Source of the DNA: Eudromia elegans
Lineage: Eukaryota; Chordata; Aves; Tinamiformes; Tinamidae
Direction of reading: 5' to 3'
Length of the DNA: 64,000 nucleotides
Assembly: GCA_003342815.1 (NCBI GenBank)
Contig: PTEX01000131.1
Coordinates: 1,015,640-1,079,639 of the forward strand
The notes beneath the pieces are model-generated. The model ran no database searches. It saw only the letters and a program-made list of their open reading frames with translations, and was not told the origin of the DNA. Position 1 is the first letter of the stretch. Each line of letters begins with the position of its first letter. Below, piece after piece: positions 50,201 to 62,052 of this stretch. The position numbers and the translations under genes were made by a program.

Positions 50201-53200
50201 AGAAGTAGCCTTTGTCTCAAGAGGAGTGGATGTATTTTGTTTTGCCTTTAACAGCCTTTCCATCTCTTCTCTTACAGGTTGCTTTTGTTGTTCTGTCTTT
50301 CCTAGCAGCCATGTTCTGTTCTTATCCCAATCCAAATCAGGACAAGTGCCCTGGAAAATACACTCATCCACTTAAAGTGCAGACTGTCATAATCATTGCA
50401 AAAGTCATCTTATGGATGCTGCATGTATTCTTTGAGCGATACATCCACCACCATCACAGTAAAGTCCGAAGCAGAGGTTACTTCTCAATCTATCGATCCA
50501 CAAGACATCTCAAAAGGCTTCCCCTGGTGATACACTCCACAGGTGATGTGAGCTTTTTTACCTGTGGGTCTGTGGGTTTTCCTGCTCCTGTAAAGCTTTG
50601 AATTTTGTAACAGTAAAGCGTTTTAACAGTTGATTGTACCTCTTAGGAACTCTTAATCTTGCATACAGACGAATTTGTAAGTACTGTTTGTTTTGGTCTG
50701 AACCTCCTGACTGGCTTTCTTGAGCTGCAAGGTGTATGTTTTAAAGAGGTGGTCTTAGTTGCCTGCCCACACATGTAAGGTATATCTTAGTCATTAGCAG
50801 TAACTACTATGTTTGGAAAATCTTCAGCCAGCAAGATCTGTGTTTGGCAGTAGTCTTGATTTGTGTACTTGCTTGCCTGGGTGGACATGTGGCAAGATGA
50901 TTCTTCCAGGAAGTGTTATGTGATTTATAAATTGAATCCTTTTCACACTGCATTTTATTTAAAAACAAGTGAATCACATAGTGCTCAGCAGCTGCCTGAA
51001 ATTAGCAAAGTGAGTAAATTTTACTCCATAAGCAGAGCTAAGTAGTAGTCAAACTAGGACTACCACCTTGTGCCCTTGGTGCAAACCATGGAGTGTGGCA
51101 CTGTTCTACCTCTCCCTATTCTGTGCTTCCACTGGTCAGTGAAAAGTTTCAACATGTAGCTGCTCTTTTTTCCTAAGAAACTACTGTAACAGATCTAAAA
51201 CTTGCCTAACTTGAGTGTTTTCACAAAAGAATGGAGGAGGTGGGAAAAGCATGGTGGCTTTTGTAATTTTGCTTTTTATAATCACCACCTCTCTACTGTG
51301 AGCCTGCTGAATAAGTAGACTAAATTGTATTTCTACCAGTGTTAGTGGGTTACATGGCCTGTCTTTATCGAAAATGCTAGTCAGCTTTCCATTCAGCTGC
51401 TAAAAGGCCAGGTAGTCATCCTGATTGTACCAAACTTCAGGTTATGGCCGCTAGGGGGAGCTCTGAAGATACTTATGTGCAGTGAAAAGATCAGCCTGCA
51501 GGGCTTGAGGAGGTTTTAGGAGAGAGCAAAAAGCTTATTTCTGCCTATTGCAATAGTGGAGTATTTAGCCCTGCCTTTTCTTGGGTATAGTCTATTATTT
51601 CCCACTAAACTGTTTCCCACAGCTTCCTACTTAAATGCAGTAAGCTTTGATGCAAACCTAAGTCAGAAGGCTGTGTGCTTTGCTATTATGAATTCCTGTG
51701 GGTATTGCTTCCATCCTGACAGATCAGTTTACCTAACAGTATGAAGGAATATAGTGCCTTAATTTCATTGTAATATATTTAGTGCTTTACTAGGTTAGCT
51801 TTAAAAATTTGAAAAGCACTGCTGTGTTAGAAATATGCTATGGAGAGGCCACTGTAAGAGTCTGGAGCATTGGATTGCAACCCACATAACCTCCTAGGCA
51901 AGAATTTGATCTGTAAATAAACCTTTTGAAATACAGACTTTATTCTTCATGACTAATTGTGCCATTTCAGTTCAAATGCTGAAGTAAAATGAGGTAACTA
52001 GAAGCCTATTTAAATTCTTGAGCAAGGGGAGTATGTTTTTTCATTGGTTTAATGTTAGTATCATTTAAACAGGCTTGAACTCAGAGAGGTGCCCTCTTAA
52101 TCTGGCCACAACTTTTAAGAATTTAAGGAAACTACTCAAGTTTGGAGAGAATGAACAGCAGCAATAAGGCAAGAAATAGTTTAAGGTTGTACATGTTAAA
52201 TTGGGTATTTCTAATCCTTTTAAGTCAGAATTATAAGAACTCACAGTTTTGTAGTACTAAACAGTGAAATGAGACCTCATTTTACAAGCAGCAGCTGAGA
52301 TGCATCAGCTGCATTGGCAAAGCAACAAGTATTGGATGAATTGGGAATGTAGTATTGCAATACTTCAGATACTGGTGATGAGCTGTAAATTATTTTCAAC
52401 TACTAAGAGTGCTGTATCTGAAAAGTTTGTTTTTTCTTGTAGGAAATGCAGCCTTGCTTCTGATTCTGTCAGTCCAGCATTCCTTTCCTGACCACAGTAA
52501 AGTGTACCTGTATCTGATCCTGGGAGTCCTGGGCCTGGAGCTGATAGGTTCATTGACCTGCCTAGTGATTTACACAGGTGAGGGGCAGTTTCCCCCTGGT
52601 GAGTGAGAGACTCAGTAACAGCTACTGAGAAGCTTTGTTTGCCCAGAGTGTGACGCAGTACTTGGTGCCCCAAAACATTTAACTGCAGGCATAAATACAG
52701 AATGATACTGTACCTGCAGCAGGACAACTAAGCCTAGCTTGGACAAGTGAGAAGGCCATCAGGCTTCATTTGATCTTTAAGCTTTGTTTTCTTAAAGCTA
52801 TTCATCTAATGAGGTGGTCATAAATGCAAAACTACTGCAAAAGCATTCTGAAGTCATCTGTGTATTTACTAGCTTGTTCTCAAATGCCTGCAAAAAGTTA
52901 TGAAGCAGTAAGTCTGCTTTATTAGAACTGTTTCTGGGATTTAATTATGGTATTTGAGCTTGTAGTGTGATATTCCTCAGCCTCCAAACCTGTAGATCTC
53001 TCTTTATTTCTCTATTTCCACCTGAATAAGATCCTCTCACTATAATGGAGCAATTAAATCTGTGCTAACACTAGTAAGATTACCTCACTATTTTGTGCTG
53101 TCACTGTCTTGTAAGGTTAACTGCTGATGCTTTGGTGTAATTTATGAAGATGTGTTAGGTCATTGCTGTAGTATCTAAAGTATCAGCTAAGAAGTACTTG

Positions 53201-56200
53201 AATCAAGTAGTTTTTAATATGAGAAGAGAGAATTTTGGATTTGTTTTGTATGAACTTGAATGCAAATAACTTAAACACTACTTAAAAGCACTAAAGAATT
53301 GAGACAGTAAAAAATGAAATTCTTTTCCAAAAGAACTAGAGACACTTGCTGTTATCTGTGTCTAAGGGGTAAGGAATTCTACTCCTGAGGTAGATATTGT
53401 ATATTTCTTGAGATATTCATAGCTGTAAATAATTAAAGAGTAAGGGGATGGCAGCAGTCTATCTCAGTGCTAGTTCATGTGGTGGAAAAAAACAGATGGG
53501 CAAAACTTACCAGCTTGCTCCTGACTTATAATCAGGTGGCAGGAGGAAAGTAGAAACTCCCTTACTACTGTGTGGAGCTTAAAAGCAAGAGCCACTTCTA
53601 TGCTAATCATTCTTACTAGAGGAAGCCTTGGATTACTAATTAATCTCAGTGCCTTCTTTGAAAGGAAAAACTTGGTGGGACCTTACATTAGAGTAAGGCA
53701 TACTAAGAAATACTGCCAAGTGGATTCTTCATCTTAAAGGTGAAATCTAGTCCTGATATTCCTGTAACCATATTGAAATCAAAATATACCAGGAAGTAAG
53801 TTCCCAGCTCTAGAATTGCACATACAACTGTGTAAAGGGCTGAATTGCATCAGCTTGTTGGGTATTTCCTACAGTACACTAGTGCTGCTAGGGGAGGCTA
53901 ACTGTTCTTCAGCGATACACTGATGTCAGAGCATAAGCACAGCAGTTGCAAAGAATCAATACAAGGATGACAGACATCACTGTCTCCTGGCATAGGCATC
54001 CTGTCCTGGGCAACTGAGGATGGAATAGAGGCAAGTTACAAAGCTCTAACTGGAGTGTAAGAGTTGGCCTGAGCCCTACTCTGAAGCCCCTTGGAGCTCA
54101 GAATGCAGGGTTCATCTCCCTGAGAAGCAGCTTCCACAACTGGAGGCCCTTGTCGTCGGGTCTGAGCCTGGGGTCACGTGGAAGCTAGCAGCCCACCTTG
54201 CTGCTGTTTGTCAGCAGAAAGATCTGGCTTCATCCCTTGTATGGCCCTGTTTCTATTACTTGCCTAATGCCTCTGCTGACCACTTCCTAGTATGAGTTTT
54301 TTGGGGTGTCCTTCTTAACAGCTCACCCATCTGAGCGAGGTGAGCTGAAGGAGGCAGGAAAGCAGGGATTCAGTGGATGCTGGAGCAAAGGTGGAGAAGG
54401 CCCAGTTGCACTGCTGGGCAGGAACAAGGTGTTGCCTTCTGGCAGCAGTGTCACCTTGATTCCTCAGCAGCCCAAAGCTCTGGTGTGAACCTTTTTCTCT
54501 AAAGCTTAATGTGCACAGATGGAATGAATGTGAGAAATCACTCTCATCTTGAGGCAAGCACTGAGTTCCATTCCTCTCCCTAGATTGCTTTTTTCCAATC
54601 TTGTTTTCCATCCCAATGTATGTTGAAGTAAAGCTGAGGCTGTCTCTACATCTGTCTTGTATGCAGGGGCTTGTATGTTTGGGTGTTTGTGAAGCTAAGC
54701 CCTTCTGAGGCAAAAAAAATGTCTTTGGTCAGTTTTGCAAGTAGCCTGGCAACCTGTGGTTAATAGTGGCCATCAGCCTTTTCTGTGAGACAGAGCAGAC
54801 TAACTGGAAACATTAAGCCTCCTTAGTAGGATGCTCTTAAGGGGAGGCATCTGTTTGCTGTCGGAGTGCTCCTCTCCAGGAAAGCACTTAGTAGCCACCT
54901 CTCATGTTGAGATATTGGCAGCTAATGGAGCTCTGCAGCTAGAGAAGTAGCAGTGTTAGGGAGGGAGGTTTAGGCTCGCTTTTCACTAGAAGCTGATGAC
55001 CTGGGTTGGCTTGTGCTCCTAAAGCTTTCCAAGTAATGTCAGGGCTCAGGTGTGCTGTCTTGTCTATGCAGAACAATTAATTCTAAACTATTAGTGAGAT
55101 ATATAAACCTGCTATAAGGATATATATTTTATCTTGCTTTAGTCTTAAATTTAATGCATCCTCCCCCCCTGAAGTGGAGGTGTAGAATATACCTGAATGT
55201 AGTTCTAGGGACTCCTTTTTACTTATTGGAGCAGTCTTGTGAATTGTGTGATGCACCACATTAAGGACATCTACCTGCCTTCAAAATCTCCCATTGGCAA
55301 TATATACATAGTATTATGTATGTAGCTCTGCAATACGGAGATGGAGTCAGAAGTCTACAGGGAATTATTCCGAATGACTTGTAGACTTGACATGCATACA
55401 TCTGTATGTCTTTCAGATAAGATAAATGTGTATAAAAACCCAAGTGCTCTAAATATCAATTTAGTATTAAGTTCACTAGGGTAGGAGGCCAGACTTTCAA
55501 AGGCTTACTGAATATAGGCATTTAATGGATTTTTCCTATATACTTTTAATATCACTTGAATAGCAGACTAACATTCCCACAAAAAAAGCATGTTGGAAAT
55601 TCCTCGTCTATTCCTTCGTGGCTTTTTGCAGAGGAATACAGTCACAGAAATAACTAACCTTTGAGCCCAAACGTGTAGCTAACCTCTGGAGGCTCTGGCA
55701 TTGTTTTATTGGGATGGCCTGTAATAAACCCTACTGTATTTTTGACTTTCTATACATTTATGCAGATTTCTCAGAGCCAGAATGACTTGTTTTTAGTAGT
55801 GTTAGACACATTTCTTCACAAATAGCCCTGACTACAGAGACCAGAATGAGCATTCTGGGTCACCCCAATGTGCTTCCCTTGTAATTCCCTGTCTGCTATG
55901 GAACAGCTTCAGACTTTTTCAGTTTACATCCAGAAATATGCAGAGGGTACCTACAGCTTCTCCCCATTTTGTGTCTGTTAAATTTGTTTTTAAGCCTTAT
56001 TCAGGTGCTTGTGAATGTCTTCTGTCTTCGACAGCCAACCTTGTGGTGGCAGCTGACCACAAGAGCCTCTCTGGTCAAAGTAACTTGTGACTTACTGTGG
56101 CAACTCTGCCCTGGTTTTGGAGCAGGCAGACAAGCTCCTGCTTCATAGCAGGTAGTCTCATTAAAATAGTGTTTGTGGAAGAAGTTTAAATGAAGTTCGG

Positions 56201-58638
56201 GCTAGATACTGGAATAACAAAAAATGCTGTGGTTTTTTTGCTTTTAGCTTAGTTATGGGCTGAAATCAGTCTGACTCTCCATTCCCCCTCAGAGTGGCCC
56301 AGGCTGGATGGGACCTGTAGAGATCAGCCAGGGCAGCCCCCCTTATCAAGCAGGGCCCTACCTGAGTAGCTTGGGAAAGTCTTGGAGGGCAGAGACTCCA
56401 CAACCCCTGGGCAGCCAGTGCTCAGTCACCCTCACAGAAGTTGTTTGCTGCTCCAAGGCCCCTAAGCTGCATCCCTCCCTTGGGTGACAGGCTCAGCTCT
56501 GTGGGTGTTAAGCAGGCACTTAAGGCTCCCCATTTATATCTGCACTTGTGGTGGTCTGAGCAGCACAACAGAAAGACTGACTTTTCTAGTTTGTAGTCAA
56601 GGCCACCTCAGAGATGATTCTGCTTTTTCTTTCTACTCTTTCTACTCCCTGAATTGCCTTATTGCTTTTCTGTTGCCTGTTTTAAGGCAAGATCATTTAA
56701 TTTGTTCAGGAGGGGGTTTATAATGATTGATCTTTAACTCTTTTGCATTTACAATTACTTCATTGCAGTGAAAATAAGCAACTTCAATCGTGCAAAGCCA
56801 AGACCTGATATAATTGAAGAAGAGAAGATGTATGCTTACCCCAGTCACATTACCTCAGAAACAGGATTCAGGTAAGACTTTCTGCATTAATCTTTTAATG
56901 TGTGTGAGTCTTGTCAGCCATGATATGCAGGCAGCAACTCAAGTAATTGCATTAGCTTCTGTACAGACATGTGTAATAATCTTAAGCCAGTCAACCCATA
57001 TAGAAGGGAGGACAGAAATTCTTAAGAGAATTAAGTGTTAAAGATACTTTTTGTACACGCTCAAGAAGTAATTTTATGCTTTATGTAGTATGGCAATTCT
57101 TTGAGATCTTCAATCAAGAAGGCAGAAAACATTGGATCATTTATGGCTGCTTGCAAAAACCTTGAATGTGTTATAAATAACTGTGCTTATATAACTATAT
57201 ACCTAAATAACTGTCCAAGTAAATTGGACTTCCATGCAAAAATATTTTGAAATTTTGTTGTACAGTGTCTTACTTCTTAGTAAAACAAGTTCAGCTGCAG
57301 AAATCAAGTTCAGATGCAGAAATCTAGAGATGACTTTCATACATTCCCAGGTGTCACAAATGCCACATGCACATGGGTTTGTGGAACTTGGAAATAGAAG
57401 TCTGGGATACAGGAAGGCTTTAGAGTTGTCTTGGTTATATTGATATGATGTTGGGCTTGCATCTTGATATAAACAGCATTGGATGCATGGGGGACCTCAG
57501 TGCTTCCTCATTCAGCCTCTCCCCTGAGAAATTGTCATGTACCTAGAGAACAATTGGGCAACAATGTGGAGACCAGCTGAGGAAAAGGCTCTGACTCTTT
57601 GATTAAAGAGTGCAAGCTTCCTGTGAGAACTGTTATTTTAATTCAGGTCTATACAACTCTGGCTCTTTCTTTCCCTGGTGATTCAAGGTCTATTGAAAAG
57701 TGAATCCTGTCAGCCCTGTGGTTGACCCTGGTTCTAAGAATACTTTCTGAATTGCCCAGCCTCTACCATCTAAGCTTCTGATCAAGTCCTTCTGGTGCTC
57801 AAAACTGGTAGTGTAACTTACTCATGAAGGCTGTGAACAACCAGATTTTATCTGTGAGATTCTTTTCAGTTGAACAAAAGTATTTTTAAATGAACCTTTA
57901 AAGTGTATGTTCTTTCTGCTTGGTATACTTCATGCTGCAGGAACATACATGAAAGCTCAAGATATTCTAAGCTGTGGCTAAGCTGTATGCGAGTCTGTAA
58001 AGTGCAGCAACAAAATGCTGCCAATGCTGGATGCTCATGTTATATTGCTATGACAGTATCACTATCCTCAAATGCTATTATAGACTAATGAAGGATTTGT
58101 TATCTTGATACTTTTGGCTATAGACATCACAAGCAGTTTGCTTAAAGCTTGCTAATCCATTGACAAGTGGTGTTGTGGGCTTTTTGCTTGATATATTACA
58201 GTATAGTCCGGGTTTGTTGCTTTACAAACACAGTATGAGTGTACTGACATTAACCTTTCTGTAACTGTCTAGCAGAAAATGCCTTGCTATTGCTTATGAA
58301 ACATGGCCCAAAGGTAGCTAACCCTTCTTTTCCTACCTTGTAGTGCATAATTGAGGTTAACTTGTAAGTGTTGCAGGCTGCCTCCTCACTAAAGCAGTCC
58401 AGGTGAACAAAAGAAATTCCAGGAAGAGTTCTCAAAGTCAGTAATTAGTTCTGATATGTTAGAAAGCTTGCATCTCTCTTTTAATAACTGTATCCCCTTC
58501 CTTGTTTTTCTAAGGGAAAACTCAAGTTTAGAAGAGATAGTTGAGAAGCAAGGAGATGTGATCGAGTACCTTCAGCGACACAATGCACTGCTTAGCAAGA
58601 GACTGTTGGCACTAACATCACAGCAAACCAGAACTTAA
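44190..58638 (+). CDS. TMEM192: TMEM192, complete, six coding exons
   Basis: This gene encodes a 271-residue, four-pass membrane protein of late endosomes and lysosomes. Coding exons are 44190-44231, 46797-46943, 50278-50542, 52443-52577, 56769-56871 and 58515-58638. All introns are gt-ag and all phases close (816 bases). The cytosolic N-terminus holds the acidic dileucine EDDPLL (24-29). Predicted membrane spans are at about 49-77, 97-117, 150-163 (short) and 173-196, followed by a charged segment and a heptad-like helix [20 protein letters not shown] near 237-256. Blocks such as [22 protein letters not shown] and [19 protein letters not shown] match remembered human TMEM192, which is also 271 residues. 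The C-terminal tail lacks the cysteine that links human dimers. Its exact molecular role is not settled. It is divergent from KLHL2. Confidence 0.97.
44232..46796 (+). other. TMEM192: TMEM192 intron 1
   Basis: This is 2565 bases, gtgagc...cttcag. The first 200 bases are CpG island. No gene or recognisable repeat was seen. Confidence 0.9.
46797..46943 (+). CDS. TMEM192: TMEM192 coding exon 2
   Basis: The exon encodes residues 15-63: [19 protein letters not shown], a short linker, then [20 protein letters not shown] and H, the first half of membrane span 1. It carries the dileucine sorting signal. Donor is CAT|gtaagt; 49 whole codons. Confidence 0.97.
46944..50277 (+). other. TMEM192: TMEM192 intron 2
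   Basis: This 3334-base intron contains a C-rich tract (48162-48185). Nothing else is recognisable. Confidence 0.9.
48162..48185 (-). other. C-rich tract, potential G-quadruplex on minus strand
   Basis: Runs of 11, 4 and 6 C, separated by AA and A, are followed by GCAG. The minus strand satisfies a G-quadruplex pattern. On the plus strand it resembles a strong but apparently unused splice acceptor. Confidence 0.8.
50278..50542 (+). CDS. TMEM192: TMEM192 coding exon 3
   Basis: This exon encodes residues 64-151 plus one base: the second half of span 1, a luminal loop with [18 protein letters not shown] (two cysteines, 77 and 87), span 2 ([19 protein letters not shown]), then the cytosolic [12 protein letters not shown] and [11 protein letters not shown]. 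Acceptor is cttacag; donor is ACAG|gtgatg. Confidence 0.97.
50543..52442 (+). other. TMEM192: TMEM192 intron 3
   Basis: This is 1900 bases with canonical ends. I see no gene or repeat in it. Confidence 0.9.
52443..52577 (+). CDS. TMEM192: TMEM192 coding exon 4
   Basis: The exon completes a glycine codon and encodes residues 153-196: [19 protein letters not shown] (span 3 and loop) and [20 protein letters not shown] followed by LVIYT (span 4). Acceptor is tcttgtag; donor is ACAG|gtgagg. Confidence 0.97.
52578..56768 (+). other. TMEM192: TMEM192 intron 4
   Basis: This 4191-base intron holds an antisense CR1 fragment (56290-56450) and a CLEAR-like GTCACGTG (54173-54180). No gene was seen. Confidence 0.9.
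56290..56450 (-). mobile_element. Old, diverged CR1 LINE fragment
   Basis: Plus-strand words in CR1 tail order are tggatgggacctgtagagatc, gcccccctta, gcagggcc, gagactccacaacccctggg and gctcagtcaccctcacagaag. Several small deletions separate it from the other copies. It is on the minus strand, antisense to TMEM192. Confidence 0.8.
56769..56871 (+). CDS. TMEM192: TMEM192 coding exon 5
   Basis: The exon completes a valine codon and encodes [19 protein letters not shown] and [14 protein letters not shown] plus two bases of arginine 231. It is the conserved cytosolic segment after span 4. Acceptor is attgcag; donor is CAG|gtaaga. Confidence 0.97.
56872..58514 (+). other. TMEM192: TMEM192 intron 5
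   Basis: This is 1643 bases with canonical ends. I see no gene or repeat in it. Confidence 0.9.
58515..58638 (+). CDS. TMEM192: TMEM192 coding exon 6 and stop
   Basis: The acceptor is tttctaag. The exon encodes residues 231-271, including [14 protein letters not shown] and [20 protein letters not shown], and ends QQTRT then TAA. The helix is amphipathic and probably pairs two subunits. There is no cysteine in this exon. Confidence 0.97.
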
Positions 58639-59210
58639 GAGCATTTAGAAAACTGCTGCTGCAGCTCAAGAGGAAATCTGAAGCAACCAATGTCGTACAA
58701 ATGACTCTGAGATGGCTCATCTTCCACACCTTGCAAATGAAGTCTGTCAAGCTGGAAGTGGAGCTCTGCACATACTTGACTGCCTGTTACAACTAGACAT
58801 TCTGGCACTGCCGTATCCCCACTTCCCAGTCATCAGTTCTAGAAAGATATTCTGGAGATTTGAGGACTTTAAGTTTCTAATAATTAAAGTTGGACCTGAG
58901 GTAGTGGTTTAACTTTGTTCAGCTGTTGCTGTCATTTAGCACTGTTGTAACACTTAAGCTTCGAACAGCCAGAGTATTTTATTTGTGGAACAAACTTTTC
59001 TAGAAAACCAAATTTTGCAGACTGTCTTCTCAGTTGAAGCCTCAGGGGGGCCAAAACTGAGACTAGGTGTGTTCTGTCATTGTGTCACACTTCCAGTTAT
59101 TTGAAGTGGTAAACATCAGTCATCCTGTTCAAAGTAGATAGCTTGTTTTCTGTATCTGTCTTGTTTCCTCATGTCAAGAAAATGAATAAAAATGTAGCTT
59201 ATGTCTGTGG
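58639..59210 (+). other. TMEM192: TMEM192 3' UTR, proximal form
   Basis: Noncoding sequence runs from the stop to a polyadenylation signal AATAAA at 59185-59190, followed by the GU-rich TATGTCTGTGGGG. The exact cleavage point is inferred. Later signals (see 60183) may give a longer UTR. Confidence 0.7.
59185..59190 (+). terminator. TMEM192: Poly(A) signal AATAAA, proximal
   Basis: This canonical hexamer lies 547 bases after the stop codon, with a GU-rich element 15-30 bases downstream. Confidence 0.7.
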
Positions 59211-60182
59211 GGAAACTGGCACCCAGCTTATGGTTTAAAAAAAAATATTCAAGGGTGCCCTCAAATGCCAAATCTTGCATCTGGATGTGTGTTTAAACTC
59301 ATGAGTACTTTGAGCAGCTATTTAGCTTTCTGACTTAACTCCTAAAAGGGATCTCTGGGACTGACATTTCTGTGGCTGAAACTGTATAAGTTAAACAGGA
59401 CTTAGTTTCCATATTGAACTAACTAGCGGCAAAAAAATCCCTTTCTATTAAAAAGGCAATCAACTCATGTTCGTCAGATGTAATTTCTGAGCAGTATGAG
59501 GGTAGATCCTGCTAAGATGCTATCACAATTACACATATTGGCTCAATTTGACTCTTCAGAAATTTGCCTCCAACATCCTGCCTTCAAAGCCAAGGTACAG
59601 ACACAGATAGCAATAAATAAACCTCTGGCAGGAGAAAGGATTGAAAACTTGTATTTGGGATGTGTAGAGCACTTCTGCCCCTCATGGAGTTATTGGCAGG
59701 CTTGTGTTGGGGCTGTAGCCTTGTTACGCCATGTGGCAGCAGCTCCATGTGCCTGCTGGCCCCTTTTCCTTAGCACTGAGATCCTGCATGTTCTTGGTTC
59801 TGCCTGGTGCCTCTGCAGGGAAACTAGGGGATCATGGCTTGGGAAGAGGGGTCCAAAAAGGGCTAGTCCTGTGGGAATACAGGAAAAAAATCTGGAGAAT
59901 CCCTTCTGCTCTGGCCTGGGGGCAGGTATTCAGAAATTGGTAGCATAGCACACACTGGCGTTGTCCACTTTGAAGGAAATGTATTTGGAGATGTTGCTGC
60001 TATTTAACACTAAACTCCGTTCTTCCTTTAACTGTTGTTTCTTGAAATTGCAGTCTGGATTTTATAATAAACTCATGAGGGATGCAAACTTTTTTGGTTT
60101 TAGAACTCAGGTTTTGATGCAATTGTGAATATTGACTTTCATGATTTCTATGAAGCAGTACATGTGACTGAAGTTTACACAT

Positions 60183-60188
60183 AATAAA
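60183..60188 (+). terminator. TMEM192: Candidate distal poly(A) signal
   Basis: AATAAA is followed by TGTGAGTGTGAGTTCTGT, a strong GU-rich downstream element. Other AATAAA copies lie near 59614 and 60066. Confidence 0.45.
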
Positions 60189-61483
60189 TGCAATCATGTG
60201 AGTGTGAGTTCTGTCATACTTGACACTACTACAAAATAAGCCTCTTACTCCTCTTGCACACATGCAGGGTGTGCTGTGATGTCATGGGGTGCTGTGTGAC
60301 ATTGGGCTGGGCACACTGCATCCTGGGGATTGTAGTCCAGCGGAGGGTGCAATGGATGTGTCCCTTTGCTCTTCTCATTTCATTCTTGCCTGTGGTACTC
60401 AGTTTCTACTTGGGTGGCTTTTGGGTTCTGTAGGGAAGTGTATGGGGGGAAGTGTGAACCATAAAGCAAGCTAAAATATTTAGGGATGCCCCCCAAAATA
60501 GTTCTGCAGTTGAAGAGAATACATTTTGTAACTCTGCTGTGTACAGCACACTGTAGAAGAGAAGATGCCAGTTATTTGTGTGATCTGTTATTGAACAGTG
60601 TAGCGGAAGCTTTTTCCTGTAAAAACACTTCCACTGCTTCACCTCACAAAGGATTGTGATGCATTGTAAAGTATGTTGACCAATTGTTTGTCTTAATATT
60701 GTATGTGAATATACAGGTAAGCAGGCTTATGGTGGGAGTTCCATTTAAAATAAAGGGGATGCTAAGGAGGGAGAGCACTTGGGTAGCAAACTGTATTGAG
60801 GTAACATGAGAAACTATGTTGTGAGCACAGGAGTTAAGCTTTTAGACTTATATCTATAAAGGTCTATTTCAAGGCTTTACTATTTCTAGTGGGGACTTGC
60901 ATGGTTGTGTTCCTGCTGTTTCAAAACTTGGCAGAAGTGTTTTGCAGCTGTGATCACTAGCAAGAAAGATAAAGGCCACAAACAGCACAAGGAGGTCAGT
61001 GTGCTCATAGTACCTGCCTAATGGGCATCAGATGCTTGAAAATTACTTATGATACTAAGTCTTGCCCTGATGGCTGTTGATATGAATCTTATGTGACCCC
61101 TAAATGTAGCTTTGCATGTATAGATTGCTATTTATAGCATAGGTATGTGGTGTAAAGGAAGTATTTCCAGTCTTTCTTCTTCTATAACTTCCTTTTTTCC
61201 ATACTGGAAAGGGAAGAGGTGAATTGTTTATTATCCTTTGGGAACATACTAATCTGTTGTTTCTCACCAAGGCCTTGCATTTACCTCCATTTCCTGTTGA
61301 CTTGCTATTTTATCATTTTGTACTTCACTCTGAACTGCTAATGGAACAGTTTCAAGTAAGTTTTAAGATTATCCCACAAACCCATTCTTCTCTCAGGGGT
61401 AGTTACTCCATATCTCAAAGCTGGGAATTTCAGAGTTTGAAGTTTCAACTACAGAAGTCCTTTGGATCAGTTTTTCAACAGTG

Positions 61484-61513
61484 CAAATCCACATTCTCAA
61501 CAATGTGGATTTG
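61484..61513. other. Perfect 12-bp stem, 6-base loop
   Basis: CAAATCCACATT, loop CTCAAC, then AATGTGGATTTG. The stem extends by up to three pairs with G-U wobbles on the plus strand. Confidence 0.85.
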
Positions 61514-62023
61514 TATATATCTCCCCCTTGAACTTAAACATGCACAAAGCAAGTGAAGAGCAACCTGAAGCCTAGTCCAGGCAAGTCCTGCTCTAAAGCA
61601 GGTGAGGTGCTCTGTGGTGCTGCCCCCTGATGCAAGTGGCAGCCCAGCATGGGCAGGCATTTGGTTCAGCTGTGCAATACTCAGCACAGCTTCTTACAGT
61701 GTTCACCCTCTGATGGGACAAGTTAGCACTGTTTTAGTTTCCTTGTGCTCCAAAGGGGACTGTCCCCTGCTGCCCAAGTTGTTTCCCTGTCCTGAAACAA
61801 GGAAAGGTAATTTGTAAGAAAGTGACCCGAGTTAGTTAATCTTCATTTAGCCCTGAGGACCATGCGGAGCATTCTAGTGTAATCTGGCTTTGATACAGTG
61901 ATGCTAGGTTAGAGTAGGCTGTGTCTGTACCAAGCAGTAGCTCTAAGTTGTTACATGGCTCTTACCAGAATGAGTTTGATCTTTTGAGAAAGACAGAGTA
62001 TAACAAACATTTACATGAATAAC

Positions 62024-62052
62024 TTTATTTGTGTCAAAATCTGAGTAATAAA
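62024..62052. terminator. Opposed poly(A) signals on both strands
   Basis: On the minus strand AATAAA (62029-62024) is followed by a TG-rich stretch (TGTAAATGTTTGTTATAC). On the plus strand AATAAA lies at 62047-62052. The pair resembles the meeting point of two convergent 3' ends. The minus-strand gene itself is not visible in the window. Confidence 0.4.
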
